Source of the DNA: UBA3263 sp964528425
Lineage (GTDB): Bacteria; Bacteroidota; Bacteroidia; Bacteroidales; Muribaculaceae
Reading direction: 5' to 3'
Length of the DNA stretch: 39,851 bases
NCBI GenBank assembly: GCA_964528425.1
Contig: CAZGTD010000018.1
Location: 1-39,851 of the forward strand
Below, in pieces: positions 15,842 through 24,544 of the stretch; within the stretch, counting starts at the first letter, position 1, and each line of letters starts with the position of its first letter. The translations under genes were made by a program, and so were the position numbers. The notes under the pieces are model-generated. The model searched no databases and was not told the DNA's origin. It saw only the letters and a list, made by a program, of their open reading frames with translations.

Positions 15842-15992
15842 TAGATACGATTCCACCTCTAAATGGAGCGCCTTTAGGTGCGAAACAATGTGTCGCGGCT
15901 ATGCAGTTCTACGGCGCGGGATAAAACAAGGGGGTGGGGCAGCCAGCCCACACATTGAATCAACGACGGCGAGCCGCCGTCGCCCCCGGTAG
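15834..15992. repeat. Palindrome-rich non-coding stretch with 11-bp direct repeat
   Basis: GCCCCCGGTAG occurs twice (15834-15844 and 15982-15992). The second copy directly abuts a perfect 8-bp hairpin, CGACGGCG/CGCCGTCG (15964-15982, loop AGC). No open frame longer than about 60 codons runs through 15464-16127, so the stretch appears non-coding. Its character is that of a dispersed intergenic repeat; a structured RNA is an alternative. Confidence 0.6.
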
Positions 15993-16026
15993 CCTCTAAA
16001 AATTCCTCTAAAATTACTAATTGCTA

Positions 16027-16058
16027 TTTGTTAATTACTAATTATTTTCGTAACTTTG
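16027..16058 (+). promoter_or_regulatory. Promoter of rpsP
   Basis: TTTG (16027-16030), a 20-base spacer, then TAACTTTG (16051-16058): a full match to the Bacteroidetes promoter consensus, about 70 bases before the start codon, leaving a leader of about 65 bases. Confidence 0.85.
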
Positions 16059-16127
16059 CAGCCGGTTTAGAAATAAACCGCCAATATTAACCCATTCACT
16101 AACTAACTTCAAAACAATCTCTACAGT

Positions 16128-16682
16128 ATGGCAACCAAGATTCGCCTGCAGCGCCGTGGTCACAAAGACTACGCCTTCTATCCCATCGTAATCGCCGACA
16201 GCAGAGCGCCACGTGATGGCAAATTTATCGAGCGCATTGGTTCGTATAACCCGAACACCAATCCCGCTACGATAACTTTGAACTTCGAGCGGGCTCTGTA
16301 TTGGCTTAATGTCGGTGCACTTCCTACCGCAACCGTTCGTACCATCCTTTCTGAAGAAGGTGTTCTTCTGATGAAGCACCTGCAGGGTGGCGTTAAGAAG
16401 GGTGCGTTTGACGAAGCTGAAGCACAGCGTCGTTTCGAAGCCTGGAAACAGAAAAAACAGGCATCGGTTAACGCCGACAAAACCGCTATGGCAACCAAGC
16501 AGCAGGAAGCTCTCAAGGCTCGCCTTGAAGCAGAACAGGCTGTTAATAAAGCCAAAGCTGAAGCTGTTGCTAAGAAGAAAGCTGAACTCGCTGCCGCCAA
16601 GGCCGAAGCTGAAGCAGCTGCCGCTGCCGAAGCCGCAGAAACCGAAGCTCCCGCAGCCGAAGAAGCTCCCGCAGCTGAATAA
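16128..16682 (+). CDS. rpsP: 30S ribosomal protein S16 with long Ala/Glu/Lys tail
   Basis: The first 85-90 residues are a complete S16: MATKIRLQRRGHKDYAFYPI, the RAPRDGKFIERIGSYNP motif and the LNVGALPTATVRTIL segment, which bind 16S rRNA during small-subunit assembly. The protein is 184 residues, about twice the length of the E. coli protein. The extra part (about 95-184) is low in complexity, made of Ala, Glu and Lys, and would form a long charged helix or coiled coil ending AAEEAPAAE. Such tails are seen in Bacteroidetes S16. The gene is single, with its own promoter and terminator; rimM and trmD, its usual neighbours in proteobacteria, are absent. Confidence 0.97.
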   Translation: MATKIRLQRRGHKDYAFYPIVIADSRAPRDGKFIERIGSYNPNTNPATITLNFERALYWLNVGALPTATVRTILSEEGVLLMKHLQGGVKKGAFDEAEAQRRFEAWKQKKQASVNADKTAMATKQQEALKARLEAEQAVNKAKAEAVAKKKAELAAAKAEAEAAAAAEAAETEAPAAEEAPAAE

Positions 16683-16707
16683 TCAGTTGCCGGAAAGCAA
16701 CCCCATT

Positions 16708-16737
16708 AAAAGTCCGCCCTTGAGCGGACTTTTTTTA
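16708..16737 (+). terminator. Intrinsic terminator of rpsP
   Basis: The arms AAAAGTCCGC (16708-16717) and GCGGACTTTT (16724-16733) form a stem around the loop CCTTGA and run into a tract of seven T residues, 25 bases after the S16 stop. Confidence 0.9.
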
Positions 16738-16760
16738 ATAAAACTAATCAACCACCAGCT

Positions 16761-17342
16761 ATGGAAATTCAAACACTTTATTCCGTTGATCAGCGGGCGA
16801 TTGACCGAGCAGTCGAGCTGATGAAGCGCGGTGCGATAATCATTTATCCGACCGATACGCACCCAGCGTTGGCTGCCGATTCGCTCAATACCGATGCCAT
16901 CCAGGCACTATGCAGGCTAAAGGGCGTAAACCCGGAAAAGCACACGCTCACACTCGTTTGCGACTCTATTGCAACCGCTGCGCAGTATGCAAAGATTGAT
17001 AACCGGGCATTCGCAATAATAAAGCGCAATACACCCGGGCCGTTCACGTTTATACTTCCACCCGCTCTTACGCTGCCCAAAGTGTATAAAGGGCGAAAGG
17101 AGGTAGGCATTCGAATTCCCGACAATGAAATAGCCCGCGCACTTGCAGAAGAGCTCGGTCACCCGCTGCTTTCAGGCTCAATCGGCACGTCTGACCCTAC
17201 GGAGCTTGATAACGATGTGGAGCTGCTGATTATCGACGGGAACCAGGAATATGAGGTGGAGGTTCTGAGTTCCACAATTGTGTCGCTCATGGATTCCGCT
17301 GAACCTGAGCTTATTCGCGAAGGCTCAATGCAGTTGCAATGA
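16761..17342 (+). CDS. Sua5/YciO/YrdC-family protein, closest to YciO
   Basis: A 193-residue protein with the YrdC fold. The nucleotide-binding start IIIYPTDTHPALAAD (26-40) and the segment NTPGPFTFILPPA are characteristic. TsaC and Sua5 proteins make threonylcarbamoyl-AMP for the t6A base of tRNA. The present sequence is more like E. coli YciO: CRLKGVNPEKHTLTLVC in place of the longer KxR-type motif, and RKEVGIRIPDNEIARAL. The true TsaC function may be elsewhere in the genome, and YciO's own role is unsettled. The stop overlaps the dus start by ATGA, so the two RNA-related genes are coupled. Confidence 0.87.
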   Translation: MEIQTLYSVDQRAIDRAVELMKRGAIIIYPTDTHPALAADSLNTDAIQALCRLKGVNPEKHTLTLVCDSIATAAQYAKIDNRAFAIIKRNTPGPFTFILPPALTLPKVYKGRKEVGIRIPDNEIARALAEELGHPLLSGSIGTSDPTELDNDVELLIIDGNQEYEVEVLSSTIVSLMDSAEPELIREGSMQLQ

Positions 17343-18247
17343 GTCTGAAGTTCTATGCAGCTCCGCTCCAGGGGCTATCCGAGGCTATATGGCGCAGGCT
17401 TCATCGCAATTCGCCTTGGGCGGCCGACGAATACTTTACTCCCTTTCTGAGGTTGGAAGGAGGAGAGCCGCGGCGGAAAGATTTGCGCGATCTGGGCGCC
17501 GAGCCGCAAGCGATTCCACAGATAATATTCCGAAATTTTGAAGAATTTCGCACTCTTGTGGAGTTCCTTGCCGCCAAGGGGTACAGAAGAATAGACCTGA
17601 ATCTCGGTTGTCCGTTTCCCCCGCAAGTTAAAAAGGGGCGTGGGGCAGGTTTGCTGCTCAATACTATGGTCCTTTCGGAGATAAGAGATTATATGGATCA
17701 GCATCCCGAACTGACCTTTTCGGTGAAAATGCGGCCCGGTGTTGAATCTCCCGACGATTGGCGCCGAATAGCCGCTATACTTAATTCTTTGCCGTTAAGC
17801 CACATTGCAGTTCATCCGCGGCTCATTCGCAATCCCTACGACGGACCGCTGCTGATGGACCAGTTCTCGGCCATGGCAACCGAATTTTGCCATCCGACGG
17901 TCTATAATGGCTCACTCACTTCGCCGGCCGATATCGAGCGGGTTCTCTCGGCGTGTCCGGGTGTTGCCGGACTTATGATAGGCCGCGGTTTGTTTGCCCG
18001 CCCTACGCTGATTGCCGAGTGGCGTAGCGGCACAGAAATGACACCCGCGGAGCGGGGTAGGGCCATCAGGCGCATCAACAGCGAAATTCTCAATGAAATG
18101 TGCAATACACTATGTGGCGACACGCAAATATTGAATAAAATTAAACCGTATTGGGAATTGGCTCCGGAAGAGCTGCTGGGACGCAAAACGCTTAGAGCCA
18201 TAAAGAAAGCTACAACGCTCGAAAAGCTTGCGGCAGCGTTGAAATAA
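17339..18247 (+). CDS. tRNA-dihydrouridine synthase (DusC-like)
   Basis: A 302-residue FMN enzyme that reduces uridine to dihydrouridine in the D loop of tRNA. The TIM-barrel begins FYAAPLQGLSEA; the catalytic cysteine C91 lies in DLNLGCPFPPQVKKG. K130 (SVKMRPG) and H159 (AVHPR) are the usual FMN/substrate residues, and GLMIGRGLFARP is the phosphate-binding end of the barrel. The segment HPRLIRNPYDGP, rather than HxRTxxQxYxG, and the compact C-terminal helical domain are like the DusC branch. It is coupled to the YciO-like gene and ends 88 bases before clpP. Confidence 0.93.
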   Translation: MSLKFYAAPLQGLSEAIWRRLHRNSPWAADEYFTPFLRLEGGEPRRKDLRDLGAEPQAIPQIIFRNFEEFRTLVEFLAAKGYRRIDLNLGCPFPPQVKKGRGAGLLLNTMVLSEIRDYMDQHPELTFSVKMRPGVESPDDWRRIAAILNSLPLSHIAVHPRLIRNPYDGPLLMDQFSAMATEFCHPTVYNGSLTSPADIERVLSACPGVAGLMIGRGLFARPTLIAEWRSGTEMTPAERGRAIRRINSEILNEMCNTLCGDTQILNKIKPYWELAPEELLGRKTLRAIKKATTLEKLAAALK

Positions 18248-18273
18248 CGCATAAAAACTTTTTTATAAAATAT

Positions 18274-18305
18274 TTTGGAGGGATGGAAATTTTTTTGTAA
18301 TTTTG
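18274..18305 (+). promoter_or_regulatory. Promoter of clpP
   Basis: TTTG (18274-18277), a 20-base spacer and TAATTTTG (18298-18305) match the Bacteroidetes consensus, 30 bases before the ClpP ATG. The leader is A-rich and has no Shine-Dalgarno sequence. Confidence 0.85.
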
Positions 18306-18335
18306 TATATAAATTTCAAAGAAAGGTACTAAAAA

Positions 18336-19037
18336 ATGGAAAATTTCAATCCCAAAGACTTCAGAAGCTTCGCTACGAAGCACTGTGGAATAAATCCCCT
18401 GGTGTTTGACCAGTTCACTGCCAAGACCAATAACGATCTCATTACTTCAAGCTACATTTCGCCGACCATTATTGAAGAGCGTCAGCTGAACGTTGCACAG
18501 ATGGACGTTTTCTCCCGCCTGATGATGGACCGCATCATCTTCCTCGGCACTGATGTAAACGACTATTCGGCGAACGTTATCCAGGCTCAGCTGCTTTATC
18601 TCGACAGCGCTGACCCCGGCAAAGACGTCAGCATTTATATCAACTCTCCCGGCGGCAGCGTTTATGCCGGTCTCGGTATTTACGATACCATGCAATATAT
18701 TTCGAGCGACGTTGCTACAATCTGCACCGGTATGGCTGCTTCAATGGCCGCAGTACTGCTCGTTGCCGGCGAAAAGGGTAAACGTTTTGCCTTAAAACAC
18801 TCGCGCGTTATGATTCACCAGCCTATGGGTGGAGCCCAGGGCCAGGCAAGCGATATTGAAATCACTGCCCGCGAGATTCTGAAACTCAAACACGAACTAT
18901 ATTCTATTATTGCAGACCACTCCGGTCAGCCGATAGAAAAAGTTGAACGCGACAGCGACCGCGACTACTGGATGACTGCACAGGAGGCCGAGCAATACGG
19001 CATGATTGACAAAGTTCTGATTAAGGCCAAACAGTAA
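18336..19037 (+). CDS. clpP: ATP-dependent Clp protease proteolytic subunit
   Basis: A 233-residue serine peptidase that forms the tetradecameric ClpP barrel. The catalytic triad is visible: S136 in CTGMAASMAAVLL, H161 in MIHQPMGG and D210 in SDRDYWMTAQEA. SPGGSVYAGLGIYD is the conserved strand-turn after the substrate groove. The N-terminus is about 30 residues longer than in E. coli (MENFNPKDFRSFATKHCGIN), which may be a pro-segment removed on assembly; this is usual in Bacteroidales. clpX follows eight bases later, so unfoldase and peptidase are made together. Confidence 0.97.
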   Translation: MENFNPKDFRSFATKHCGINPLVFDQFTAKTNNDLITSSYISPTIIEERQLNVAQMDVFSRLMMDRIIFLGTDVNDYSANVIQAQLLYLDSADPGKDVSIYINSPGGSVYAGLGIYDTMQYISSDVATICTGMAASMAAVLLVAGEKGKRFALKHSRVMIHQPMGGAQGQASDIEITAREILKLKHELYSIIADHSGQPIEKVERDSDRDYWMTAQEAEQYGMIDKVLIKAKQ

Positions 19038-19045
19038 AAACCACG

Positions 19046-20326
19046 ATGGCTAAAAAGCAACAAATGGGTAACCATTGCGCATTTTGCGGCGGCCCGACTA
19101 ATCCGGGTGCCGCATTGTTGCCGTCGCCATTAAATCCTGGTGTATGTATCTGCTCCGAATGTCTGGGGCAGATATATGACATGTTTGGCGATGAATTAGG
19201 TTTTAGCGAAAACCAAAAGGCAAAAGCCAATACCCCAAAGAAATCATCGGCTTCGTCAGGTAAAGTGCCCACTCCGCGTGAAATCAATGATTTTCTGAAT
19301 CAATATGTTATCGGTCAGGATGATGCCAAGAAATATCTTTCGGTTGCGGTTTATAATCATTATAAACGCCTTAATCAGAAGGAGTCAGATGTCGATCCTG
19401 AAGTAGATATTGAAAAGAGCAATATAATAATTGTAGGGCCTACGGGTACAGGCAAGACCCTGCTTGCAAAAACGATTGCGCGGTTGCTCGATGTTCCCTT
19501 TACGATAGTTGACGCTACGGTGCTGACCGAGGCCGGGTATGTTGGCGAAGATATCGAAAGCCTGCTTACACGCCTTCTTCAGGCCGCCGACTATGACGTT
19601 GAGAGAGCTCAACGTGGCATTGTGTTCATTGATGAGATCGACAAGATAGCCCGAAAGGGTGACAACCCGTCGATTACCCGTGATGTCAGCGGCGAAGGTG
19701 TTCAGCAGGGCTTGCTTAAACTTCTGGAAGGTTCGATAGTCAACGTGCCTCCTCAGGGCGGCCGTAAGCATCCCGAGCAGAAAATGATTCCCGTCGACAC
19801 TAAGGATATATTATTTATCTGCGGTGGAGCGTTTGACGGGATAGAACGCAAAATCGCCCATCGCCTGAACACTCACGTTGTCGGTTACTCTACTGATGCA
19901 GCCCGCCAGAAGATTAAGCGCGAAAATTACTTGCAATACGTTGCGCCGCAGGATCTCAAGTCGTTCGGTCTAATTCCGGAAATTATCGGACGTCTGCCTA
20001 TTCTGACGCATCTCGATCCCCTTGACCGGGATGCGCTGCTGCGCGTATTGACCGAGCCGAAAAATGCCATAATCCGCCAGTATGTTAAAATGTTCGCCAT
20101 GGATGGTGTTGAGCTGAGCTTTGATCAAGATGCTTTGGAACTTATTGTAGACAAGGCAATTGAATATAAGCTTGGGGCACGCGGCCTGCGATCGATTGTG
20201 GAATCTATTATGGTAGAGGCGATGTTTAATACCCCCGGCACAAAAACCAAGAACCTCACTATTACCCGCGATTATGCTTTAGAGCAAATACAAAAAGCAC
20301 ATTTCGAAACTGATATAATCAAATAA
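19046..20326 (+). CDS. clpX: ClpX unfoldase, ATPase subunit of ClpXP
   Basis: A 426-residue AAA+ protein that unfolds tagged proteins and passes them to ClpP. The N-terminal zinc-binding domain has C11, C14, C36 and C39. Walker A is GPTGTGKT (131-138), the pore loop is GYVGED (164-169) and Walker B is GIVFIDEIDK (191-200). The ClpP-docking loop and sensor 2 region (KLGARGLRSI) are also present, so the protein is complete. It is co-transcribed with clpP; recQ starts 18 bases downstream. Confidence 0.98.
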   Translation: MAKKQQMGNHCAFCGGPTNPGAALLPSPLNPGVCICSECLGQIYDMFGDELGFSENQKAKANTPKKSSASSGKVPTPREINDFLNQYVIGQDDAKKYLSVAVYNHYKRLNQKESDVDPEVDIEKSNIIIVGPTGTGKTLLAKTIARLLDVPFTIVDATVLTEAGYVGEDIESLLTRLLQAADYDVERAQRGIVFIDEIDKIARKGDNPSITRDVSGEGVQQGLLKLLEGSIVNVPPQGGRKHPEQKMIPVDTKDILFICGGAFDGIERKIAHRLNTHVVGYSTDAARQKIKRENYLQYVAPQDLKSFGLIPEIIGRLPILTHLDPLDRDALLRVLTEPKNAIIRQYVKMFAMDGVELSFDQDALELIVDKAIEYKLGARGLRSIVESIMVEAMFNTPGTKTKNLTITRDYALEQIQKAHFETDIIK

Positions 20327-20344
20327 ATCTACTCCTCATCCATT

Positions 20345-22531
20345 ATGGCTAACCACGCAGAACTTGTAGCTGCCTTGAAAAAGCATTTTGCTTTTGACGC
20401 ATTCAAGGGAAATCAGGAACAAATCATCTCCGCGCTGCTCGACGGCGAAGATGTTTTCGTTCTGATGCCCACGGGTGGCGGTAAGTCTCTGTGTTATCAG
20501 TTACCCTCAGTAATGATGCCCGGTGTAGCCATAGTGATTTCTCCGCTGATTGCGCTGATGAAAAACCAGGTTGATGCCATGCGGAACTTCAGCAGCGACG
20601 ACGGCATTGCGCATTTTCTCAACTCTTCATTGAATCGCGCAGCCATTGATTCGGTTAAAGACGACATAGTCAGCGGCCGCACAAAGCTACTCTATGTTGC
20701 GCCCGAGCAATTGACAAAAGTGGAGAATATCGAGTTTCTGAAGTCTGTTAAAATTTCATTTTATGCTATCGACGAGGCTCATTGCATTTCGGAGTGGGGC
20801 CATGATTTCCGCCCCGAATACCGCCGCATACGTCCAATTATCAACGAAATTGGTCCAAGACCTGTCATAGCCCTTACAGCTACTGCAACTCCGAAGGTTC
20901 AGCATGATATTCAAAAGAACCTCGGCATGTGTAGCGCACGCGTGTTCCGTTCGTCGTTTAACCGCGCGAATCTTTACTATGAAATTCGCCCGAAAACAGA
21001 GAATATTGACCGCGAAATTATCAAATACATAAAAAACAACGAAGACAAAAGCGGCATTATCTACTGCCTTGCCAGAAAAAAAGTTGAAGAGCTCGCTGCT
21101 CTTTTAGTGGTAAATAACATCAAAGCCCGCGCCTATCATGCCGGAATGGATTCAGCTACCCGGTCGGCAAATCAGGACGCATTTTTGATGGAAGAAGTAA
21201 ACGTTATAGTGGCTACCATAGCCTTTGGAATGGGTATTGACAAGCCGGACGTTCGCTTCGTTATTCACTACGATATGCCGAAATCCCTCGAAGGATACTA
21301 TCAGGAAACCGGTCGCGCCGGCCGTGATGGCGGTGAAGGTCAGTGTCTGACCTTTTATTCAGCCAAAGACTTGCGCAAAATGGAAAAGTTCATGCAAGGA
21401 AAACCGCTTGCTGAACAGGAAATCGGTAAACAACTTCTGGCCGAGACAGCCAGCTACGCCGAGTCTTCCCTATGTCGCCGCAAAACGCTGCTTCACTACT
21501 TCGGAGAAAAGTTCGAAGTTGACAACTGCGGAAACTGCGACAACTGCTTAAACCCAAAGAAACAAGTGGAAGCAAAGGAAGAATTATCAGCTATTATTGA
21601 GATCATAACCACCCTCAAGGAAAAATTTAAGGCAGACCATATTATTGACGTCGCTCTTGGTCGCACTACCGCCACCGTTAAGTCGTATAACCACGATGAA
21701 CTCGAACAGTTCGGATCAATGGAAACGAGCGATGCCAAAACGCTAAATGCGGTTATACGTCAGGCTAATATCGCAGGATATTTAAATCGCGATATTGAAG
21801 ATTTCGGTGTGCTCCATGTAACAGCAGCCGGAGCCGAATTCCTGAGAAAACCTAAATCGTTCAAGGTTACCAAGGACAATGAGTTTGATGAAGACCTCGA
21901 CGACGACACTACCATCAAGGCTAACGGCACTGCAGCCGTCGACCCGGAGTTATTCTCGATTCTTAAGGACCTGAGAAAGAAAATCGCCAAACAACATAAA
22001 CTTCCGACTTACGTTATTTTCCAGGATCCGTCGTTGGAACAGATGGCAACCACCTATCCCATAACGATGGAGGAATTGCAGAATATAACCGGAGTTGGTC
22101 AGGGCAAAGCCAAACGTTTCGGCGAAGAGTTCCTCGAAGTAATCAGAACCCACGTTGAGGAAAATGAAATTGAGCGTCCGGAAGACCTCAGGGTTAGAAC
22201 CGTTCCCAACAAGTCAAAGCAAAAAATTGCCATAATTCAGGGTATTGACCGTAAAATACCCCTCGATGAACTGGCCAAGTCGAAAGACCTGACTTTTGAA
22301 GAACTGCTTGATGAAATTGAGGCTATAGTATATTCCGGCACCAAACTCAATATCAACTACTATATCGATTCAGAAATTGATCAGGATATTCAGGCCGAAA
22401 TCTACGATTATTTCATTAACGAAAGCGAAACCGGCGACGTTGAACAAGCTATAAAAGAGCTTGGCGACGACTATAGCGAAACCGAAATACGCCTTGTGCG
22501 CATCAAATTCCTCTCAGAATATGGAAACTGA
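20345..22531 (+). CDS. recQ: ATP-dependent DNA helicase RecQ
   Basis: A 728-residue 3'-5' helicase acting in recombinational repair. Walker A is PTGGGKS (42-48), DEAH is at 143-146 followed by the RecQ aromatic loop CISEWGHDFRPEYR, and the helicase C-terminal motif QETGRAGRDG is intact. A zinc-binding cysteine cluster (CRRKTLLHYF...CGNCDNC), a winged-helix RQC and an HRDC-like domain with TGVGQGKAKRFG (about 540-620) follow. The last about 100 residues are an additional C-terminal segment. The product is some 120 residues longer than E. coli RecQ. Its stop overlaps the ftsE start by 11 bases. Confidence 0.96.
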   Translation: MANHAELVAALKKHFAFDAFKGNQEQIISALLDGEDVFVLMPTGGGKSLCYQLPSVMMPGVAIVISPLIALMKNQVDAMRNFSSDDGIAHFLNSSLNRAAIDSVKDDIVSGRTKLLYVAPEQLTKVENIEFLKSVKISFYAIDEAHCISEWGHDFRPEYRRIRPIINEIGPRPVIALTATATPKVQHDIQKNLGMCSARVFRSSFNRANLYYEIRPKTENIDREIIKYIKNNEDKSGIIYCLARKKVEELAALLVVNNIKARAYHAGMDSATRSANQDAFLMEEVNVIVATIAFGMGIDKPDVRFVIHYDMPKSLEGYYQETGRAGRDGGEGQCLTFYSAKDLRKMEKFMQGKPLAEQEIGKQLLAETASYAESSLCRRKTLLHYFGEKFEVDNCGNCDNCLNPKKQVEAKEELSAIIEIITTLKEKFKADHIIDVALGRTTATVKSYNHDELEQFGSMETSDAKTLNAVIRQANIAGYLNRDIEDFGVLHVTAAGAEFLRKPKSFKVTKDNEFDEDLDDDTTIKANGTAAVDPELFSILKDLRKKIAKQHKLPTYVIFQDPSLEQMATTYPITMEELQNITGVGQGKAKRFGEEFLEVIRTHVEENEIERPEDLRVRTVPNKSKQKIAIIQGIDRKIPLDELAKSKDLTFEELLDEIEAIVYSGTKLNINYYIDSEIDQDIQAEIYDYFINESETGDVEQAIKELGDDYSETEIRLVRIKFLSEYGN

Positions 22532-23222
22532 CAAACCTAAAGCTATCGTCAGCTACTCCGACGTTGAAATATGGCGTAAGGAACTCGTGGTTATGAAACA
22601 CGTTAACTTCGAGCTGTATCCGGGCGATTTCGTGTACTTTATCGGTAAAGTCGGAAGTGGCAAATCGTCGATTCTCAAAACTATCTACGCGGAAGTTCCC
22701 GTTGCTAACGGTTCAGCACGCGTATTCGACATCAATCTGCAGGAGCTTAAACCAAAGCGGGTTCATTTACTGAGACGAAGAATAGGAATTGTTTTTCAAG
22801 ACTTCCAGTTGCTCACCGACAGGTCAGTTTACGAAAATCTCCGCTTCGTTCTTGAAGCAACAGGATGGAAAAAGAAGCCGGAACGCGACAAACGCATCGA
22901 AGAGGTGCTCCGTCAGGTTGGAATGACCAATAAGTCCTACAAGATGCCTCACGAACTTTCGGGCGGTGAACAGCAACGTATTGCGATTGCTCGCGCTTTG
23001 CTCAACAGCCCCGAACTCATTCTTGCCGATGAGCCGACCGGTAATCTTGATCCGGAAACCGCCGAGCAGATTGTTGAGACACTACATTCGATTTCGCGCA
23101 GCGGAACAGCCGTGATTATGGCAACCCATAACATAGGATTTACCGAGCGTTTCCCGGCAACGGTTTATAGATGTGAAGATAAAGCCCTCAAACCAATAAC
23201 CCAAAATCCAACAACGGAGTAA
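22521..23222 (+). CDS. ftsE: FtsE-like cell-division ABC ATPase
   Basis: A 233-residue ATP-binding cassette protein. Walker A is GKVGSGKSS (42-50), the Q loop is VFQDFQ (Q93), the signature LSGGEQQR spans 146-153 and Walker B is LILADEP (166-172), followed by TGNLDPET. Sequence and length fit FtsE, which with membrane partner FtsX controls peptidoglycan hydrolases at the septum. FtsX is not next to it here, so pairing must occur from another locus. A start at 22461 would extend the frame over recQ by 20 residues with no family support; the start at 22521 begins METDKPKAIV and gives the usual length. Confidence 0.88.
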   Translation: METDKPKAIVSYSDVEIWRKELVVMKHVNFELYPGDFVYFIGKVGSGKSSILKTIYAEVPVANGSARVFDINLQELKPKRVHLLRRRIGIVFQDFQLLTDRSVYENLRFVLEATGWKKKPERDKRIEEVLRQVGMTNKSYKMPHELSGGEQQRIAIARALLNSPELILADEPTGNLDPETAEQIVETLHSISRSGTAVIMATHNIGFTERFPATVYRCEDKALKPITQNPTTE

Positions 23223-23227
23223 TTTAA

Positions 23228-24544
23228 ATGAAAGTATTGAAATTCGGCGGCACGTCGGTAGGTTCTGCCGAACGCATTAAGGCGGTAGCTAAACTTATAA
23301 CCCGCAGCGGCAGAAACATTGTTGTTCTTTCGGCAATGTCGGGAACGACCAACACTTTGGTTGAAATATCCGATTATCTTTATAAAAAGAATATCGACGG
23401 AGCCAAAGAAATCATTAACAGACTCGAAGCAAACTACCGGAGTGTTGTTGATGAACTCTACTGTTCAGAAGAAGCAAAAACCGAAGCTAAAGCAGCCTTA
23501 AAATCAATCTTTGACTATCTCCGCTCCTTAGCTAAAGATATTTTTACTCTATTTGAAGAAAAAGAAATATTAGCCCAGGGTGAGTTGCTAAGCACGCAAC
23601 TCATGAATATCTATTTGCATGAGCAGGGCGTCAATTCAGTTTTACTTCCGGCGCTGGACTTTATGCGCACCGATAAAAACGGTGAGCCTGACTCAAACTA
23701 CATTCGTCAGCATCTGATGCCGCTGCTTGAAAAGCACGAAGATGCCGAATTGTTTATTACTCAAGGTTTTATTTGCCGCAACGCATACGGCGAAGTAGAT
23801 AACCTCCAACGCGGCGGGAGCGACTACACGGCGTCGCTAATAGGTGCGGCTATCGGTGCGGAAGAGATAGAAATCTGGACTGATATTGACGGGATGCACA
23901 ATAATGATCCCCGCTTTGTCAGCGACACACGGCCCGTTGCCGAACTCCATTTTGAAGAAGCAGCCGAGCTGGCTTATTTCGGAGCGAAGATATTGCACCC
24001 CACATGCGTTTTACCGGCCAAGGTGAATAATATTCCCGTGCGCCTGCTCAATACCATGCAGCCCGACGCACATGGCACCGTTATTTACAATTGCCCGCCA
24101 AGCCACACCATAAAAGCAGTTGCCGCCAAGGATAATATTACCGCCATAAAAATTAAGAGCGGCCGCATGCTGCTCGCATATGGTTTCTTGCGCAAGGTGT
24201 TTGAAATCTTTGAAACATATCAAACATCTATCGATATGATTACAACATCTGAGGTAGGCGTATCGGTTACCATAGATAACCAGCGAAATCTTCATTATAT
24301 TGTTGATGATTTAAAGAAGTTCGGCACTGTTACGGTTGAATCGGATATGGCGATTATCTGCGTTGTCGGTGATCTCGAATGGCATAACTGCGGCTTTGAA
24401 ACCCGCGTTCTCGATGCGCTTGGTGATATTCCGGTCAGAATGATATCGTATGGCGGCAGCAACTACAATATTTCACTGCTCGTGCGCCAGAGCGACAAGG
24501 TTGAAGCACTGCGTCAATTGCAAAAAACTATATTCCGGTCATGA
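23228..24544 (+). CDS. lysC: Aspartate kinase (monofunctional)
   Basis: A 438-residue enzyme that phosphorylates aspartate, the first step towards lysine, threonine and methionine. The kinase signature KFGGTSVG is at 5-12; NLQRGGSDYTASLIGAA and WTDIDGMHNNDPR are the aspartate- and ATP-binding blocks. The C-terminal third carries two ACT-type regulatory units (about 300-438), starting near ITAIKIKSGRML and VESDMAIICVVGDL, where end products bind. No homoserine dehydrogenase domain is fused. The stop overlaps the lysA start by ATGA, so this isoform is probably devoted to lysine/diaminopimelate and inhibited by lysine, an inference from context. Confidence 0.95.
   Translation: MKVLKFGGTSVGSAERIKAVAKLITRSGRNIVVLSAMSGTTNTLVEISDYLYKKNIDGAKEIINRLEANYRSVVDELYCSEEAKTEAKAALKSIFDYLRSLAKDIFTLFEEKEILAQGELLSTQLMNIYLHEQGVNSVLLPALDFMRTDKNGEPDSNYIRQHLMPLLEKHEDAELFITQGFICRNAYGEVDNLQRGGSDYTASLIGAAIGAEEIEIWTDIDGMHNNDPRFVSDTRPVAELHFEEAAELAYFGAKILHPTCVLPAKVNNIPVRLLNTMQPDAHGTVIYNCPPSHTIKAVAAKDNITAIKIKSGRMLLAYGFLRKVFEIFETYQTSIDMITTSEVGVSVTIDNQRNLHYIVDDLKKFGTVTVESDMAIICVVGDLEWHNCGFETRVLDALGDIPVRMISYGGSNYNISLLVRQSDKVEALRQLQKTIFRS

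Noticed and set aside
17639..17668. Missing catalytic cysteine in Dus (GRGAGLLLN)
   Set aside because: The catalytic cysteine is in the earlier GCP motif (C91), which is intact, so the enzyme is not predicted to be dead.
22461..22520. Longer ftsE start with 20 extra residues
   Set aside because: The extension overlaps recQ further and matches nothing in FtsE proteins.
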